Positions 33,062 to 44,160 of a stretch of 64,000 bases of DNA are shown piece by piece. The notes under the pieces are model-generated. The model saw nothing but the letters and a program-made list of their open reading frames with translations, did not search any database and was not told the DNA's origin. Position 1 is the stretch's first letter. Each line of letters opens with the position of its first letter. Source of the DNA: Chimonanthus salicifolius (lineage: Eukaryota; Streptophyta; Magnoliopsida; Laurales; Calycanthaceae). The stretch lies in NCBI GenBank assembly GCA_013350335.1, contig CM023532.1:89469383-89533382 (forward strand), read 5' to 3'. The position numbers were made by a program, and so were the translations under genes.

Positions 33062-34200
33062 ATGCCTCCAAGGGGAAGGCCAAAGAGAAATACCCGACAA
33101 CACCCAAATGGGGGTGAAGATGAGGTAGAACAACCTCAAAATGAGGAGGAAGGACAATCTCAACACGAAGAGGAACAACCACCATCCCACCAAGAGGAGG
33201 AAGAAGAAAGGAACGTGAATATACCGGTGGTGCCTCCTGAACTGCAAAACTTGGTTCAAGCGGTGGTCACTTCAGTGCTCCAACAACACTTGAACGGGAA
33301 TGGAACCACCAACGAGACCAATGACAGGAGCATGGTCAGGGACTTCCAGCAACAGCGCCCTCCTTACTTCAAAGGGAGAGAAGGGGCTGTCGGAGCGGAA
33401 AACTAGCTGAAAAAGATTACACAGATCCTGACTTTATTGAAGATCACGAGTCATGCTGATAAAAATTTGCTTGCCACATCACAACTGATAGATGATGCCG
33501 GTAAATGGTGGGAGGTGATACAGAAGCAGCGGGCACTTCTTCTAGAAGGAAAGAGGACTGCAATGATGTGGGAGCAGTTCTCAGCTACCTTCCTGGACCA
33601 TTATTTTCCTGAGAAGGAGGAGGGCCAGACCCAAGCTTTTCTATCTTTGGTACAAGGTACCATGACGGTGGCAGAGTACCAGCAGGAGTTTCTTAGTTTG
33701 TCTTGCTATGCATTTTATATGGTGGACACAGAGTACCGAAGGGCACGCAAGTTTGAGCGGGGCCTACGACCAAGCATAAGGGCCAAGGTAACCATATTTA
33801 AGGCAGCTACATTGGCAGAGGTGGTCAGCAAGGCCACAATAGCAGAGCAAGAGATGGCTGAGTTAACATGTTTTGACAACCGTCGAGCTCAGAGTGGGAG
33901 GGGTACATTTCAGCCCAACAAGAAGTTCCGACCAAACTTTAGCAGACCCTCACCATCCACTGGGTCAACAGGGGGCTTTCGTCCCAATCATCCCTCCCCA
34001 TCTGCATCAGTCACTTAGGCTCCCAGAGGGGTGAACAACTGCTGCCATTGTGATTAGCCAGGCCATTTTAAGAGGGAATGCCCACAACTCAACAAACCCT
34101 CTTATTCCAGAGGTTCATCTCGTCCACCAATTAGGCTAGCTAATTCACGAGGAGGTAGAACATCTATTTAGGCGGGACGGGCGCCTACAGGATCTAGACG
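33062..34200 (+). pseudogene. gag: E1 gag
   Basis: Nucleocapsid/capsid polyprotein of a Tekay-like chromovirus. It starts MPPRGRPKRNTRQ, has an acidic Glu/Gln-rich segment, then VPPELQNLVQAVVTSVLQQH, RDFQQQRPPYFKG, and the capsid core WWEVIQKQRALLLEGKR with FLDHYFPEKEEGQTQAFLSL. The zinc knuckle near 34040-34081 is CX2C-(D-stop-PG)-H-FKRE-C. One frame is kept from 33062 into pol, broken only by four TAG codons (33404, 34016, 34055, 34169). The ATG was chosen because it follows the leader and matches the E2 gag start region. ORF0 is missing from the short leader (32849-33061). At least 34055 and 34169 correspond to CAG in E2. Confidence 0.92.
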
Positions 34201-34700
34201 GCTATTTACCTTAGCACCTCCAGCAGCAGAGGATCGCTTAGTGATTCAAGGTATGGCAGTAGTCAGTAGTTCCTGCGCCTTTGCATTATTTGATTCGAGA
34301 GCATCCCACTCTTTCATATCCGCTGCATTCATATCTGCAACTGGAACATTAGTACAAAAACTGTCCACATCACTCACCATTGTATCCCTCATCGGAGATA
34401 CATCATTGGGGCTTATATGCACAGCAGTGAATACTGAACTTGCTGGACTCAGATTTAACTTCAATTATCTGGTACTCGATATGACTGAGTACGATATCAT
34501 CTTCGGCATGGACTGGTTGGCTAGCTTTCAGGCCAACATTGATTGTTATCGTCGAAGGGTGACATTTTGGTCACCCGAGGGAAAACAACATGTGGTGCAT
34601 ACTGACAAACAAAGCAGACTTCATGAAGGGTTAAGTCACCTTGTATTGAACAGTATCCGAATCAACAAGGCACCGTTGGCTGAGCTTCCGGCAATAGTAA
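34201..34700 (+). pseudogene. E1 aspartic protease
   Basis: Retropepsin-like domain in frame with gag. The motif [12 protein letters not shown] at about 34283-34318 stands where E2 has ALFDSGASHSFI; the catalytic triad's Gly is Arg here (34298-34300), a change expected to harm activity. The second half shows [20 protein letters not shown], the hydrophobic-hydrophobic-G region of the fold. The domain is otherwise open and continues directly into reverse transcriptase, as in single-ORF chromoviruses. Confidence 0.88.
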
Positions 34701-36250
34701 AGGATTATGCGGATGTATTCCCAACAGAACCCCCCAGTTTGCCTCCCATAAGAGAGATCAATTTTGAAATCAAGCTGTACCCTGGCACTGCATCAGTATC
34801 ATTACCACACTACCAGATGGCACCAGCGGAGATGTCCGAGTTAAAGAAGCAGATTGATGAACTGCTTAGACTGGGGTGCATTCGGAACAGTACGTCGGCT
34901 TGGGGAGCTCCAATTTTATTTGCGAAGAAGAAGGATGGTTCACTCCGTATGTGTGTGGATTACCGAAAACTGAACCAGCTGACCGTCAGAAACAAGTACC
35001 CTCTACCCAGGATCGATGATTTATTTGATCAACTTAGAGGTTTCAGTTATTTCTCTAAGATTGACCTGATGTCCGGATACCATCAAAGCCGGGTTAGGGA
35101 GGAGGACATAGAAAAGAGAGCCTTCAGAACACCGTATGGACTATTTGAGTTTGTAGTCATGCCGTTTGGACTCACCAATGCACCGGCTGTGTTCATGGAT
35201 CTTATGAACAGGATTTTCCGTCCTTGCTTGGACCAATTTGTCATTGTATTTATTGATGACATTTTGATTTATTCCAAAACTCAGGAAGAACATGCTGAGC
35301 ACCTGAGGATAGTTTTGGATACTTTGAGGAATAACAAGTTATATGCAAAACCAGCAAATGTGAATTCTGGCTACCCAGGGTTAACTTTCTAGGGCATGTT
35401 ATATCAGAAGAAGGTATAGCCGTGGATCCGGCTAAAGTGGCGGCAGTTGGAGAATGGAAAGCGCCAAGGAATGTAATCGAGATCCGTAGTTTCTTGGGAT
35501 TGGCTGGTTACTACAGGAAATTTATCATGGACCTCTTGGGATTGCATCTCCACTTACTCGGCTCACTCAGAAAGGAGTTAAATTTGAGTGGTCAGATCAA
35601 TGCAACCAGAGGTTTGAAGAGCTGAAAAATAGACTTACAACTGCACCTATCTTAATTTTACAGGAAAGAGGCAAGGGTTATGAGGTAGAATGCGACGCTT
35701 CAGGAGAAGGACTCAGGTGTGTCCTCAGCCAAACTCATCGTGTGGTGGCTTATGGTTCAAGACAATTGAAAATACATGAACGCGTCTGTCCTACGCATGA
35801 TCTTGAACTAGCCGCAGTGGTCTTCGCTCTCAAAAGCTGGAGACATTATCTATATGGCGAGAAATTTGAAGTGTTTCCAGATCATAAGAGCTTAAAGTAC
35901 TTGTTTGATCAGAAAGAACTCAACTTGAGGCAACGCAGATGGATGGAATATCTGCAGATTATGAGTTCGCACTTCGTTATCACCCTGGCAAGGCGAACAA
36001 GGTGGCAGATGCCCTCAGCCGCATATCACATGCATCAGTGGCATGCTTGATCAGGACAGAATGGGACATGCTGAATACCATAAGAGAATTCAATTTATAT
36101 ATCAATAACCATGGGAGTATGTACAATCTGATCATACAGTCTGACATGGTTACCAAGATTGAACAGGAACAGCGAACAGACTCGGAAGTGAAGGAGATAT
36201 GGGCCAAGATGTCTACTGGTGAAGTCATACCGGAATGGGAGTTACGTTAA
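34701..36250 (+). pseudogene. E1 reverse transcriptase and RNase H
   Basis: Reverse transcriptase with [55 protein letters not shown] (first catalytic Asp) and [14 protein letters not shown] (DD at 35255-35260). A 1-nt loss near 35350 shifts the frame; another lies near 35535. RNase H follows with [54 protein letters not shown] (the Ser of the usual SDHKSL is Pro) and VADALSR-like residues at about 36000, again with a 1-nt loss near 35955. The catalytic residues are mostly still visible. Confidence 0.9.
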
Positions 36251-37575
36251 CTCCCAGGACAAGATCTTGTATTCCGAGGAAGGATATATGTACCAAAGAG
36301 TTGCAGAAAAGAGTTATTGGTTGAGGCACATCAGACCAAACTCTCTATACATCCGGGCAACACCAAGATGTATCACGACCTGAAGAGACATTACTGGTGG
36401 CACGGGCTCAAGAAGGATGTGACAGAATTTGTGGCTCATTGCTTAACATGTCAGCAGGTTAAGACGGAACATCAGAAGCCACCAGGGTTACTCAAACCCT
36501 TACCAGTGCCGGAATGGAAATGGGAGCATATCTCCATGGATTTTGTAACAGGGTTGCCAAGGTCTTCAAAGGGAAATGATGCGATATGGGTCGTGGTAGA
36601 CCGACTGACCAAGTCTACACATTTTCTTCCTATTAAGATGACAGACTCATCTGAGACTTTGGGTCGGTGGTATATCAGGGATATCATCAGATTGCATGGT
36701 ATTCCTCATAGTATTGTGTCCGACAGAGATGGTCGATTCACTAACAGATATTGCAGAGTATACAGTCGGCCATGGGAACAAACTTATTAACTAGTACAAC
36801 ATTCCATCCACAGACTGATGGACAGTCTGAGAGGACAATAAAGACACAGGAGGATATGCTGAGAGCATGTATGCTAGATTTCAAGGGTGGATGGGAGGAT
36901 CACTTGCCGTTGGTAGAATTCTCATACAACAACAGCCATCAGGCAAGCCTCCAGATGGCACCATTTCAGGCATTATATGGTAGAACTTGTAGGTCACCAG
37001 TGTGGTGGACAGAGGCCGGTGAGCCTGCACTGATTGGACTTGAGTTGGTTGCAGAGACTACAACGCAGATATAGTTGATACGGCAACATCTATTGACTGC
37101 GCAAAGTCGTCAGAAGAGTTATGCTGACAAGAGGAGGAGGTTCTTAGAATTTGAAGTGGGAGACATGGTGTTCTTAAAAGTCTCGCCACGAAAGGGACAC
37201 ATGAGATTTGGAAAGAAGGGGAAATTGTCGCCAAGATATGTGGGACCGTTTTCAATCATAAGGAGGATGGGGGACGTGGCCTACCAATTGGCACTCCCTT
37301 CACACTTAGCATCTTTACATGATGTGTTCCATATATCGTTGTTGAGGAAGTACAATCCTGATCCCTATCATGTACTGAACATACAAGATATAGAGGTCCA
37401 GAGCGACGTGACATATGTCGAAAATCCTGTCCGAGTGGTGGACACAGAACAAAGGGTATTACGAAACCGAGCGATCCAGTTTGTCAAGGTGGTATGGGAT
37501 CGACATGGCATTGAGGAAGCCACATGGGAACTCGAGTCGAAAATGAGAAAAGCTCATCCTGAGCTATTTATGTAA
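36251..37575 (+). pseudogene. E1 integrase with chromodomain
   Basis: Zinc-binding N-terminal domain (HQTKLSIHPGNTKMYHDLKR and CLTCQQVK), core with catalytic Asp in HISMDFVTGLPRS, second Asp in IVSDRDGRFTN and Glu in [11 protein letters not shown]. It then has [20 protein letters not shown], the GPF/Y-type module (YVGPFSIIRRMGDVAYQLAL), and the chromodomain at about 37405-37570 (ENPVRVVDTEQRVLRNRAIQ, then WDRHGIEEATWELESKMR). This tail is the group found in Tekay/Del chromoviruses and is thought to steer integration to heterochromatin. Breaks: stop at 36248, frameshift near 36750, and TAG at 37072-37074 where E2 has CAG. This is the copy in which HPQTDGQ is intact. Confidence 0.92.
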
Positions 37576-37635
37576 ATGTTTGAAACCCTACTTCACTCGA
37601 TTTTCGGGACAAAAATTTTAAAAAGAGGGTTGTAT

Positions 37636-38640
37636 TCTAACACCCTGGATTTTCAAGTTACTAATTTATATGAAAATTACCCATTTAATTTGTGAATTAT
37701 TAGATATGGACCTTATATGGGTAAAGTGTTGGGTCATTGCCCAATTAAGACCCAACAGATTGTAGAAATAATTTCAAATAAATTAAATGGGGCTGAATTA
37801 AATTAGTAATGCATTATGTCTATAATTAATTATTATGCGCATGGGGAGAATTACAAATAGAGATTGCATGGCCGTGTATGGGGTATGCAAATCCATGATT
37901 ATGCGCATAAAGGGATCATGGAAAGATTTTAGGAATGAGATAGATTGCTATGGTCGTGTGTGACATTGCATATCCAAGATATGCGCATGTGCTAGAATAT
38001 TTTAAAGATGGTCTTTCTTGATTAAAAACGGCATACACAAAATAAGGAAGAAGGAGTGCATGGCACCTTCTAATTAAGCATAACAAGGGGCGCATGGCAC
38101 CTTCTAAATATGGGATCTAGAGGAGTTTTTATTAAAGAAAGAGGGAAGGGGCGCACGGCAATACATACATACACCAAGGCCAAATTTTATTTCCCTCTCA
38201 AGTCTCATTCACGGCAAGAACAAAGAGAAGGAAAGACAGCCAGCAAAGGTGAAAGATCAAGAAGAAGGATAGGAAAAGGCTAAGGAAGAAGAAGATTAGA
38301 AGAGCAAGATAAGTGAAGGAAAACCGGAGGAGTCGCGGAACCGGTAAGTGATTTTATAATTTTTGTTTAAAAGAAAATAACCATAGGGTTCGGCCATGGT
38401 GTATGGCCAAACCCCATGGAAGAAGATTAAGGGATGAATGTTGGGTTTTAATGGAAGATGGTTAATAATTTAGAATGGTTTTAAAAGGTTTGGATGAATG
38501 TATGAATGAGAACCATCAAATGATGAAATCTTAGATATATTATTTAAAAAGGAATTAATGGACCATAGGGTTCGGCCAGGTTGTATGGCCGAACCCCATG
38601 GGAGTTTGTTGGTAATGGTATATGATTAATTATGTTATGA
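37636..38640 (+). mobile_element. E1 3' LTR, truncated
   Basis: Begins TCTAACACCCTGG (TG changed to TC) after the PPT TTTTAAAAAGAGGG. It has the U3, a CT-containing leader, GGAGGAGTCGCGG and donor GTAAGT at 38344, and two hairpins (38386 and 38571). It ends without the terminal GGGCGTTACA. The right border is approximate. Confidence 0.8.
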
Positions 38641-38773
38641 TTTTAACTAATTTAACTAATTTTACCCAATTACTTTAAAATCAAGCTCACCCATGACCCA
38701 TTGGGTCTTAATTGGGTAATTGACCCATTCCTTACCCATCTAATGTCCATTTAAACTTTTTAACCTCAAATTT
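38641..38773 (-). mobile_element. minus-strand G1 LTR fragment
   Basis: Inverse of a G1 LTR start (ACCCATTGGGTCTTAATTGG and TTACCCATCTAATGTCCAT on the plus strand). It may be the far end of LTR copy c, into which E1 was inserted. The E2 5' LTR starts at 38774. Confidence 0.55.
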
Positions 38774-41700
38774 TGTAACACCTTGACGTTTCAAAGATAT
38801 TAATATTTATAAAAATGTCATTGGAATGGTAAATTAAAAAGATATGATCGTAGATGAGAAAATGGTGGGGCCCATTGTTCAAATTAAGATCCAATGTGCA
38901 TATTATAAGGATCAAATTAAATTAAATGGGTATTGTACATCTAATTGGGTCAAGATGGTTGTTTGGGTCAAAGGACCCAATTGGGACCCAATGGGTCATG
39001 ATGGACTCATTTGACCATTGGGTGAGCCCAATCTTAATTGGGTTAGGCTGAATTGATTTGGAATTAAATGAAGGATAAATAGGTAGGTTGGATGCAAATA
39101 TGTAAACCACATTTAAATGGGTAAACCACCCATAAATGGGCCATGACACCAAATGGGATCAATGAGCTAAATTGAGACTCAATGGGTCGAGTTGACCATG
39201 GTTGACCGTATGGACCACCAAGTGAACTCAAGGGGTTGAGTTAAATCATGTTGAGTTGGGGCTGAAATGAGTTGGATTTGAATTAAATAATGGAGTTGAC
39301 TCAAGTGCATTAAATGAATGGCATTAAATGTGGTGAGTTGAGCTAATGAGTTGGGTGAGTTAAATTGGAAACCAAAGGGACCTTGAATTCAAGTGAGTCA
39401 AATGGGGAGGTGAGGAGTTGCCTTGATCTCAAACACCACCAAAAACAAGTCCCACACGCTAGTGGCTTGGGAGTTATGTTCCATGCATAGAATTTAATGT
39501 AATGGGATAAGTTTTGCATTGAGAATATGGAGGGTTTCCATCTCATGATGGAAACCCAAGACCCAACGTTGGGAAGATGGAGGAGCTGCTTGAGCTTAAG
39601 CCAAGTGTCCCTTGGATATGCCAAAGGACCCCTTGGTTAGACCAACATTCATGAGGGTAAATGAATGGTTTAAGGGGCTGTTATACAAAAGAGTTAAACC
39701 ATACCCCTTTGGCCGAATTATGCATTGCAAAAGCTTGGAGCTTTCATCTCTATTTTTCTCTCCCAAAATCTACCTTCTTGGCCGAGCCAGCCCTTGGTGT
39801 TTTCACCATTGATCAAACACATAATCAGCAAAAGGAGGGAGGCTAAGGAAGATAGGAAACAAGAAGGAGCCAAGGAAAATTGGAAGAATGTGGATTGGTA
39901 AGTACTTCATTAGGTTTTGTTAATTATCATGATCAAGGATCATGGTTTGGTCTTTGGCCAAACCCTAAGTTATAAGTGTAAGAACCTTCAAAGATAAAAA
40001 TGGTGGATGAGGTTCGGCCATGGGTATGGCCGAACCCCATCAAAGAAGGTGATCATGCTAATTTAATTGTATGAAGAAAAGTAAATAACCATGGAGGGTT
40101 TTTCCGATATTGTAAAGAGTTTTAAATCATGGATTTGAATGTCATGATTTGGCCATGATATGGCTGAATTTAGCAAAGGGTTAGAGCATGGAAGATGGTG
40201 TGTAAAAGGGTTGGAAATGGATCATAGGGTTCCACCACTTTGGATGGCCGAACCACATGAAATAATTTGGTTATGTTAATGGTTTATGAAAGTTAAAAAC
40301 CATGCAATATGATGGACCCTTGAATGGGTATTTGGATTCAAGTATATGATTAGAAATTATTGTTGGTTTTGTAATATTTTTTAAAGAGTCTAAGTTATGA
40401 ACATATGGTGAAGCATGATTAAGGGATAAAAGAACTAAGGGTGATATATAGGGTTCGACCATGGGTATGGCCGAACCCCATAGAAAGAGTCATAGGTCAT
40501 GTTTGGGGGTTTTGAAGGATAAAAATTATGGAATGATATGAATATCTTAAATGGATTTGTAATATGTTATTAGTTGAAAATAAGGAACCATAGGGTTCGA
40601 CCATATGTATGGCCGAACCCCATGGAGTGATGCTAATGGACTTAAGTATTTACGGAGCCATAAAGATGATGAAAGATTAAGGGCTAGTTAAGTGTGAAGG
40701 ATTGAAATGAGACCCAATTTGGATTGGTGAGGTTCGGCCAAGTTGTATGGCCGAACCCCACTAAGGTGGATTTTATGGATCTTGGTTATTAAGCAAGATT
40801 AAATATGGGTTAAGTCTAGTGGCAAAACTGTAAATACAAGTAATAATGTAAATATGGATGAAGAAGGATTTAAGGACTTGAAAGAGGGGTCAAACCATAT
40901 TGGTATGGTTCGGCCATGCTATATGGCCGAACCCTACCAAGGTATTTTATTTAGTATAAGGTGTTTATGTAAGTTATATGGATGGTATTGATCAATTGAA
41001 AAGGAAGATCAAATCCAAAGTGGGTGAGGTTCGGCCATGGGGTATGGCTGAACCCCATAAGGTGGTTTTTGGGATTTAAACCTAACAAGAAATCAAAAGG
41101 TTATGTTATTAACTTGTTGTTATTAAACAAGGTAACGGGACTTGAACGGCACATGAGTCGTGAGCAGGTGACGGTTAAGAAGATCGGACTTTTAAGTGAA
41201 CTTTCTGTAGGTTTCCTACCTACTTGTAACCACTTTTATATTTGGTTTTATCATGGTTTTTATGAGACATTTGTTATACTATTATTTATCATAGTGGATT
41301 TGAATGATGAGATTTATTTACATGTTTCATATATTCATTGGCATCTCATGCATGGACATGGGATGATGATTATGGAAACCGAAGTCCACACTTCGTCGGT
41401 ATGCCTGTGACGCAACTGTGAGGCCTCCTTAGGCGATGAGGGTCCCGCCAGGAGGAATATCATGATAATAAGAGTCACATCAAGAAAAAATGAAAGAATA
41501 CTGTGGTTTACCTTGACGATGAGAGTCTCGTCAAGTGATGGCTATGTATATGTGTGATGGGTGTGACTCATTACATTTGCATACATACATCATTGATTTA
41601 TATGTTTTTGATGACCATATATTATGGTTTAGTCCATGCACACATGGTTGGCTAGTTAAGGGTCAGACTTTGGAAGTCCGAACTTAGCTCGCGTCGTGAC

Positions 41701-41787
41701 TTCTCCCCGCTCTCTTCCATTTGTATATTTATAAAAAAAAAATAGACTCTGATTTTTGGAAAGTTGGAAAAGGGCGGGGCGTTACAG
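38774..41787 (+). mobile_element. E2 5' LTR
   Basis: 3,014 bp from TGTAACACCTTGACG to GGGGCGTTACA. It has donor GTAAGT at 39898 and eight or so hairpins. The acceptor block and SL1 5' arm are deleted between about 41620 and 41640. The 3' LTR start (47654-48064) matches with mostly C/T and G/A differences. Confidence 0.92.
39950..41060. repeat. cluster of GGTTCGGCCAT-type hairpins in the E2 5' LTR
   Basis: Copies near 39953 (GGTTTGG...CCAAACC type), 40013, 40225 (degraded), 40450, 40594, 40731, 40907 and 41028. All are downstream of the donor. Confidence 0.88.
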
Positions 41788-41788
41788 T

Positions 41789-41801
41789 TTGTATCAGAAT
41801 G
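41789..41801 (+). promoter_or_regulatory. primer-binding site of E2, mutated
   Basis: TTTGTATCAGAAT against the expected TTGGTATCAGAGC; three changes. Confidence 0.75.
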
Positions 41802-42229
41802 AAATGGGAAGTTGAATCATCGAAGTAAGATTAAGATGGTTTCATATCTCACTGACAGATAAGAATCCCAACTGACCGACTCTTCGGAGTCCGCTGACTG
41901 GGGGCCGGATTAATTTACTTCGATAGACTTAGACTGAACAATCAATCTGAGAGCAACAATGAAAGATAGCAAAGTAAAGTACAGTCATCATAAGTGGATA
42001 TATCAAACATAGCAAAGTAGGATACATTTCCCCGATATTCCCACATTGAGAAACAAACAATAGGAATTTAGAGATTTTCCCCAGAAACAAAGCAAAACAA
42101 AGAGTGATGATTTGGCAATTTCCCCAACCAAGATACATTGTATTATACATAAGAAATCCCCCAAAACCAAGATTGGTTTTATTAGAACTGTTGTTGATTA
42201 TTCTTGTGTTCTATTGTTATGATACAGAT

Positions 42230-42691
42230 ATGTCAAGTAACGTTGAGTATACAGAGTTGTGGGATAGAGGAACCCCTAGCAATCCCATAGATCTGGTGTC
42301 TTCTTCCAACAACTCCAACGTGGAAGTTAATGTAGACAATTAAGAGGGATTTCCCGAGGAGGTTGAAGTGAATCTAGCACCTTTTCCAGAAGAGCTTATG
42401 GAAGATTTTCCAATGATAAGAGAGTCGGTAGGGGAGATAGAACCCGATTATATGTGCGAGTTGTGCAATCAGGATGGGCACAACTGTACGTACTGCCCCC
42501 ACCCTCTTGAAGTTTTTTGCTCGGCTTGTGGACTTCATGGGCACGGGAAAGAAAGGACTAACTGTCCTTACATTGGAGGACCGGGGATAATACCCTGCTT
42601 GACGTGTGGAGTATTGGGATACGTGTCGATGACGTGCACTGATAGTTTCTTTATGTTTGAGGATGATGTAAGGTCTCCTACGGAAGACTAG
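42230..42691 (+). pseudogene. E2 ORF0, zinc-knuckle protein upstream of gag
   Basis: A separate reading frame of 153 codons lies between PBS and gag, with one internal TAA at 42341-42343. It starts MSSNVEYTELWDRGTPSNP, is acidic in the middle (FPEELMEDFPMIRESVGE), and then has three Cys-rich units: CELCNQDGHNCTYC (exact CX2CX4HX4C), CSACGLHGHGKERTNC (CX2CX4HX6C), and CLTCGVLGYVSMTC (CX2CX4YX4C, His replaced by Tyr). It ends in an acidic tail. Zinc knuckles bind single-stranded nucleic acid in retroelement gag proteins; here they are outside gag, whose own knuckle lies 1.4 kb downstream. A remnant of the same ORF is in G1-N (28247-28419). I do not recognise a named family. A TATA-like run (TATATATAAATATAAAG, about 42819) separates it from gag. 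Confidence 0.7.
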
Positions 42692-42927
42692 GCTAAGAAG
42701 TAGTAAGAAAAATTTAGAAAAAAAAAAAGGGATATTTTGTAAGGGTTGTGGGTGCATTTTGTTATTTGAAGGGTTTGTTTTAACCCTACCAACCCTTGTA
42801 CTATGATGAAATTTGGATTATATATAAATATAAAGTATGCAAATTTATGAGTTATGAGGACTTTTGGCATTGAGTTGTATGTTACGAAGAAAACTAAGTC
42901 CATAATGTTTCCATGATTTAGGGAAAA

Positions 42928-44160
42928 ATGGCTCCAACGAGAAAGAGCCTACAAAATCAGAAAGGGAAGGAAAAAATGTTACAAATTGGCTTAGGCGAAA
43001 CGGCACCAAAAAGAAAGACTCGACAAGACGATAAATGCAAGGAGAAAGTTGTACATGAGAAGGAGCAGTCAGTACAAGAGAATGAGCAATCAGTACATGA
43101 TAAGGAGAAATCAGTTCATGAGAAAGAAAAATCGCACAATGAGGAAGACGATCGGTACTCTCGGTGAGAAGAGGAGGATCGTGAACATTCATCTCGATGG
43201 GAGGAAGAAGGAAACAGTAACAGCAGTGTGAGTATACCAGTAGTGCCTCCTGAACTACAGAGCTTGGTTCAAGCGGTAGTTAATTCTATTCTCCAGCAGC
43301 ATCTGAATGGAGGTGGAAGCACAGGTGACGCCAATGACCGGAACATGGTCAGGGACTTTCAGCAACAGCGCCCTCCTTACTTTAAGGGGAAAAGGGCCTG
43401 TTGGAGCAGAGAACTAGTTAAAAAAGATCTCCCAAATATTGACTCTACTAAATATCAAGAGTCATGCCCATAAGATTTTACTGGCCACATCATAATTGAT
43501 AGATGATGCTGGTAAGTGGTGGGAAGTAGTGGAGAAACAGCAGGCACTTGTGCCAGAAAGGGAAAAGACTGCTATGACCTGGGAACAATTCTTAGCTACA
43601 TTTCTAGATCATTATTTTCCTGAGGAGGAGAAAGAGCGCCAGACTCAAGCCTTCTTGTCATTGGTGCAAGGCTCCATGACTGTAGTTGAGTATCACCGGG
43701 AATTCCTCAGTCTATCAATTTATGTATTCTACATAGAGGATACGGAATACCGGAGGGCTCGTAAGTTTGAGCGTGGTTTACAACCAAACATTAGGGCCAG
43801 AGTGACCGTGTTCAAGGCAGCCACGTTGGCGGAGGTGGTCAGCAGAGCCACCATTGTTGAGTAGGAATTGGCTGAGTTCGCTCGAGTTGACAACCGTCGA
43901 GCACAGAGTGGGAGGGGTACGTATCAGTCCAACAAGAAGTTCCGATCGAACTTCAGCAGACCCTCACCATCTGTTGGGTCCACTGGGGCGTTCGTCCCAA
44001 CCAACCCTCTCAATCTGTAGCAATCACTCAAGCTTCTAGAGGGATGAGCGACTGCTTCCACTATGATCAGCCGGGTCACTTCAGGAAGGATTGTCCAAAA
44101 CTCAACAGGCTTTCTAATTCGAGGGGATCATTTCATCCACTAACCAGACCCGTTAACTCC
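42928..44160 (+). pseudogene. gag: E2 gag
   Basis: Starts MAPTRKSLQNQKGKEKM after GGGAAAA. A charged segment with five 7-residue repeats follows (pattern S-V-H-E-K-E-x, 43045-43140), then VPPELQSLVQAVVNSILQQH, MVRDFQQQRPPYFKG, and the capsid core WWEVVEKQQALVPEREKT with FLDHYFPEEEKERQTQAFLS. The zinc knuckle at about 44053-44094 is CFHYDQPGHFRKDC; its second Cys is Tyr. Stops: TGA at 43165 and TAG at 43862; frameshifts near 43393 and 43950. The 7-residue repeats are absent from E1, whose N terminus is Glu/Gln-rich instead. Confidence 0.9.
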
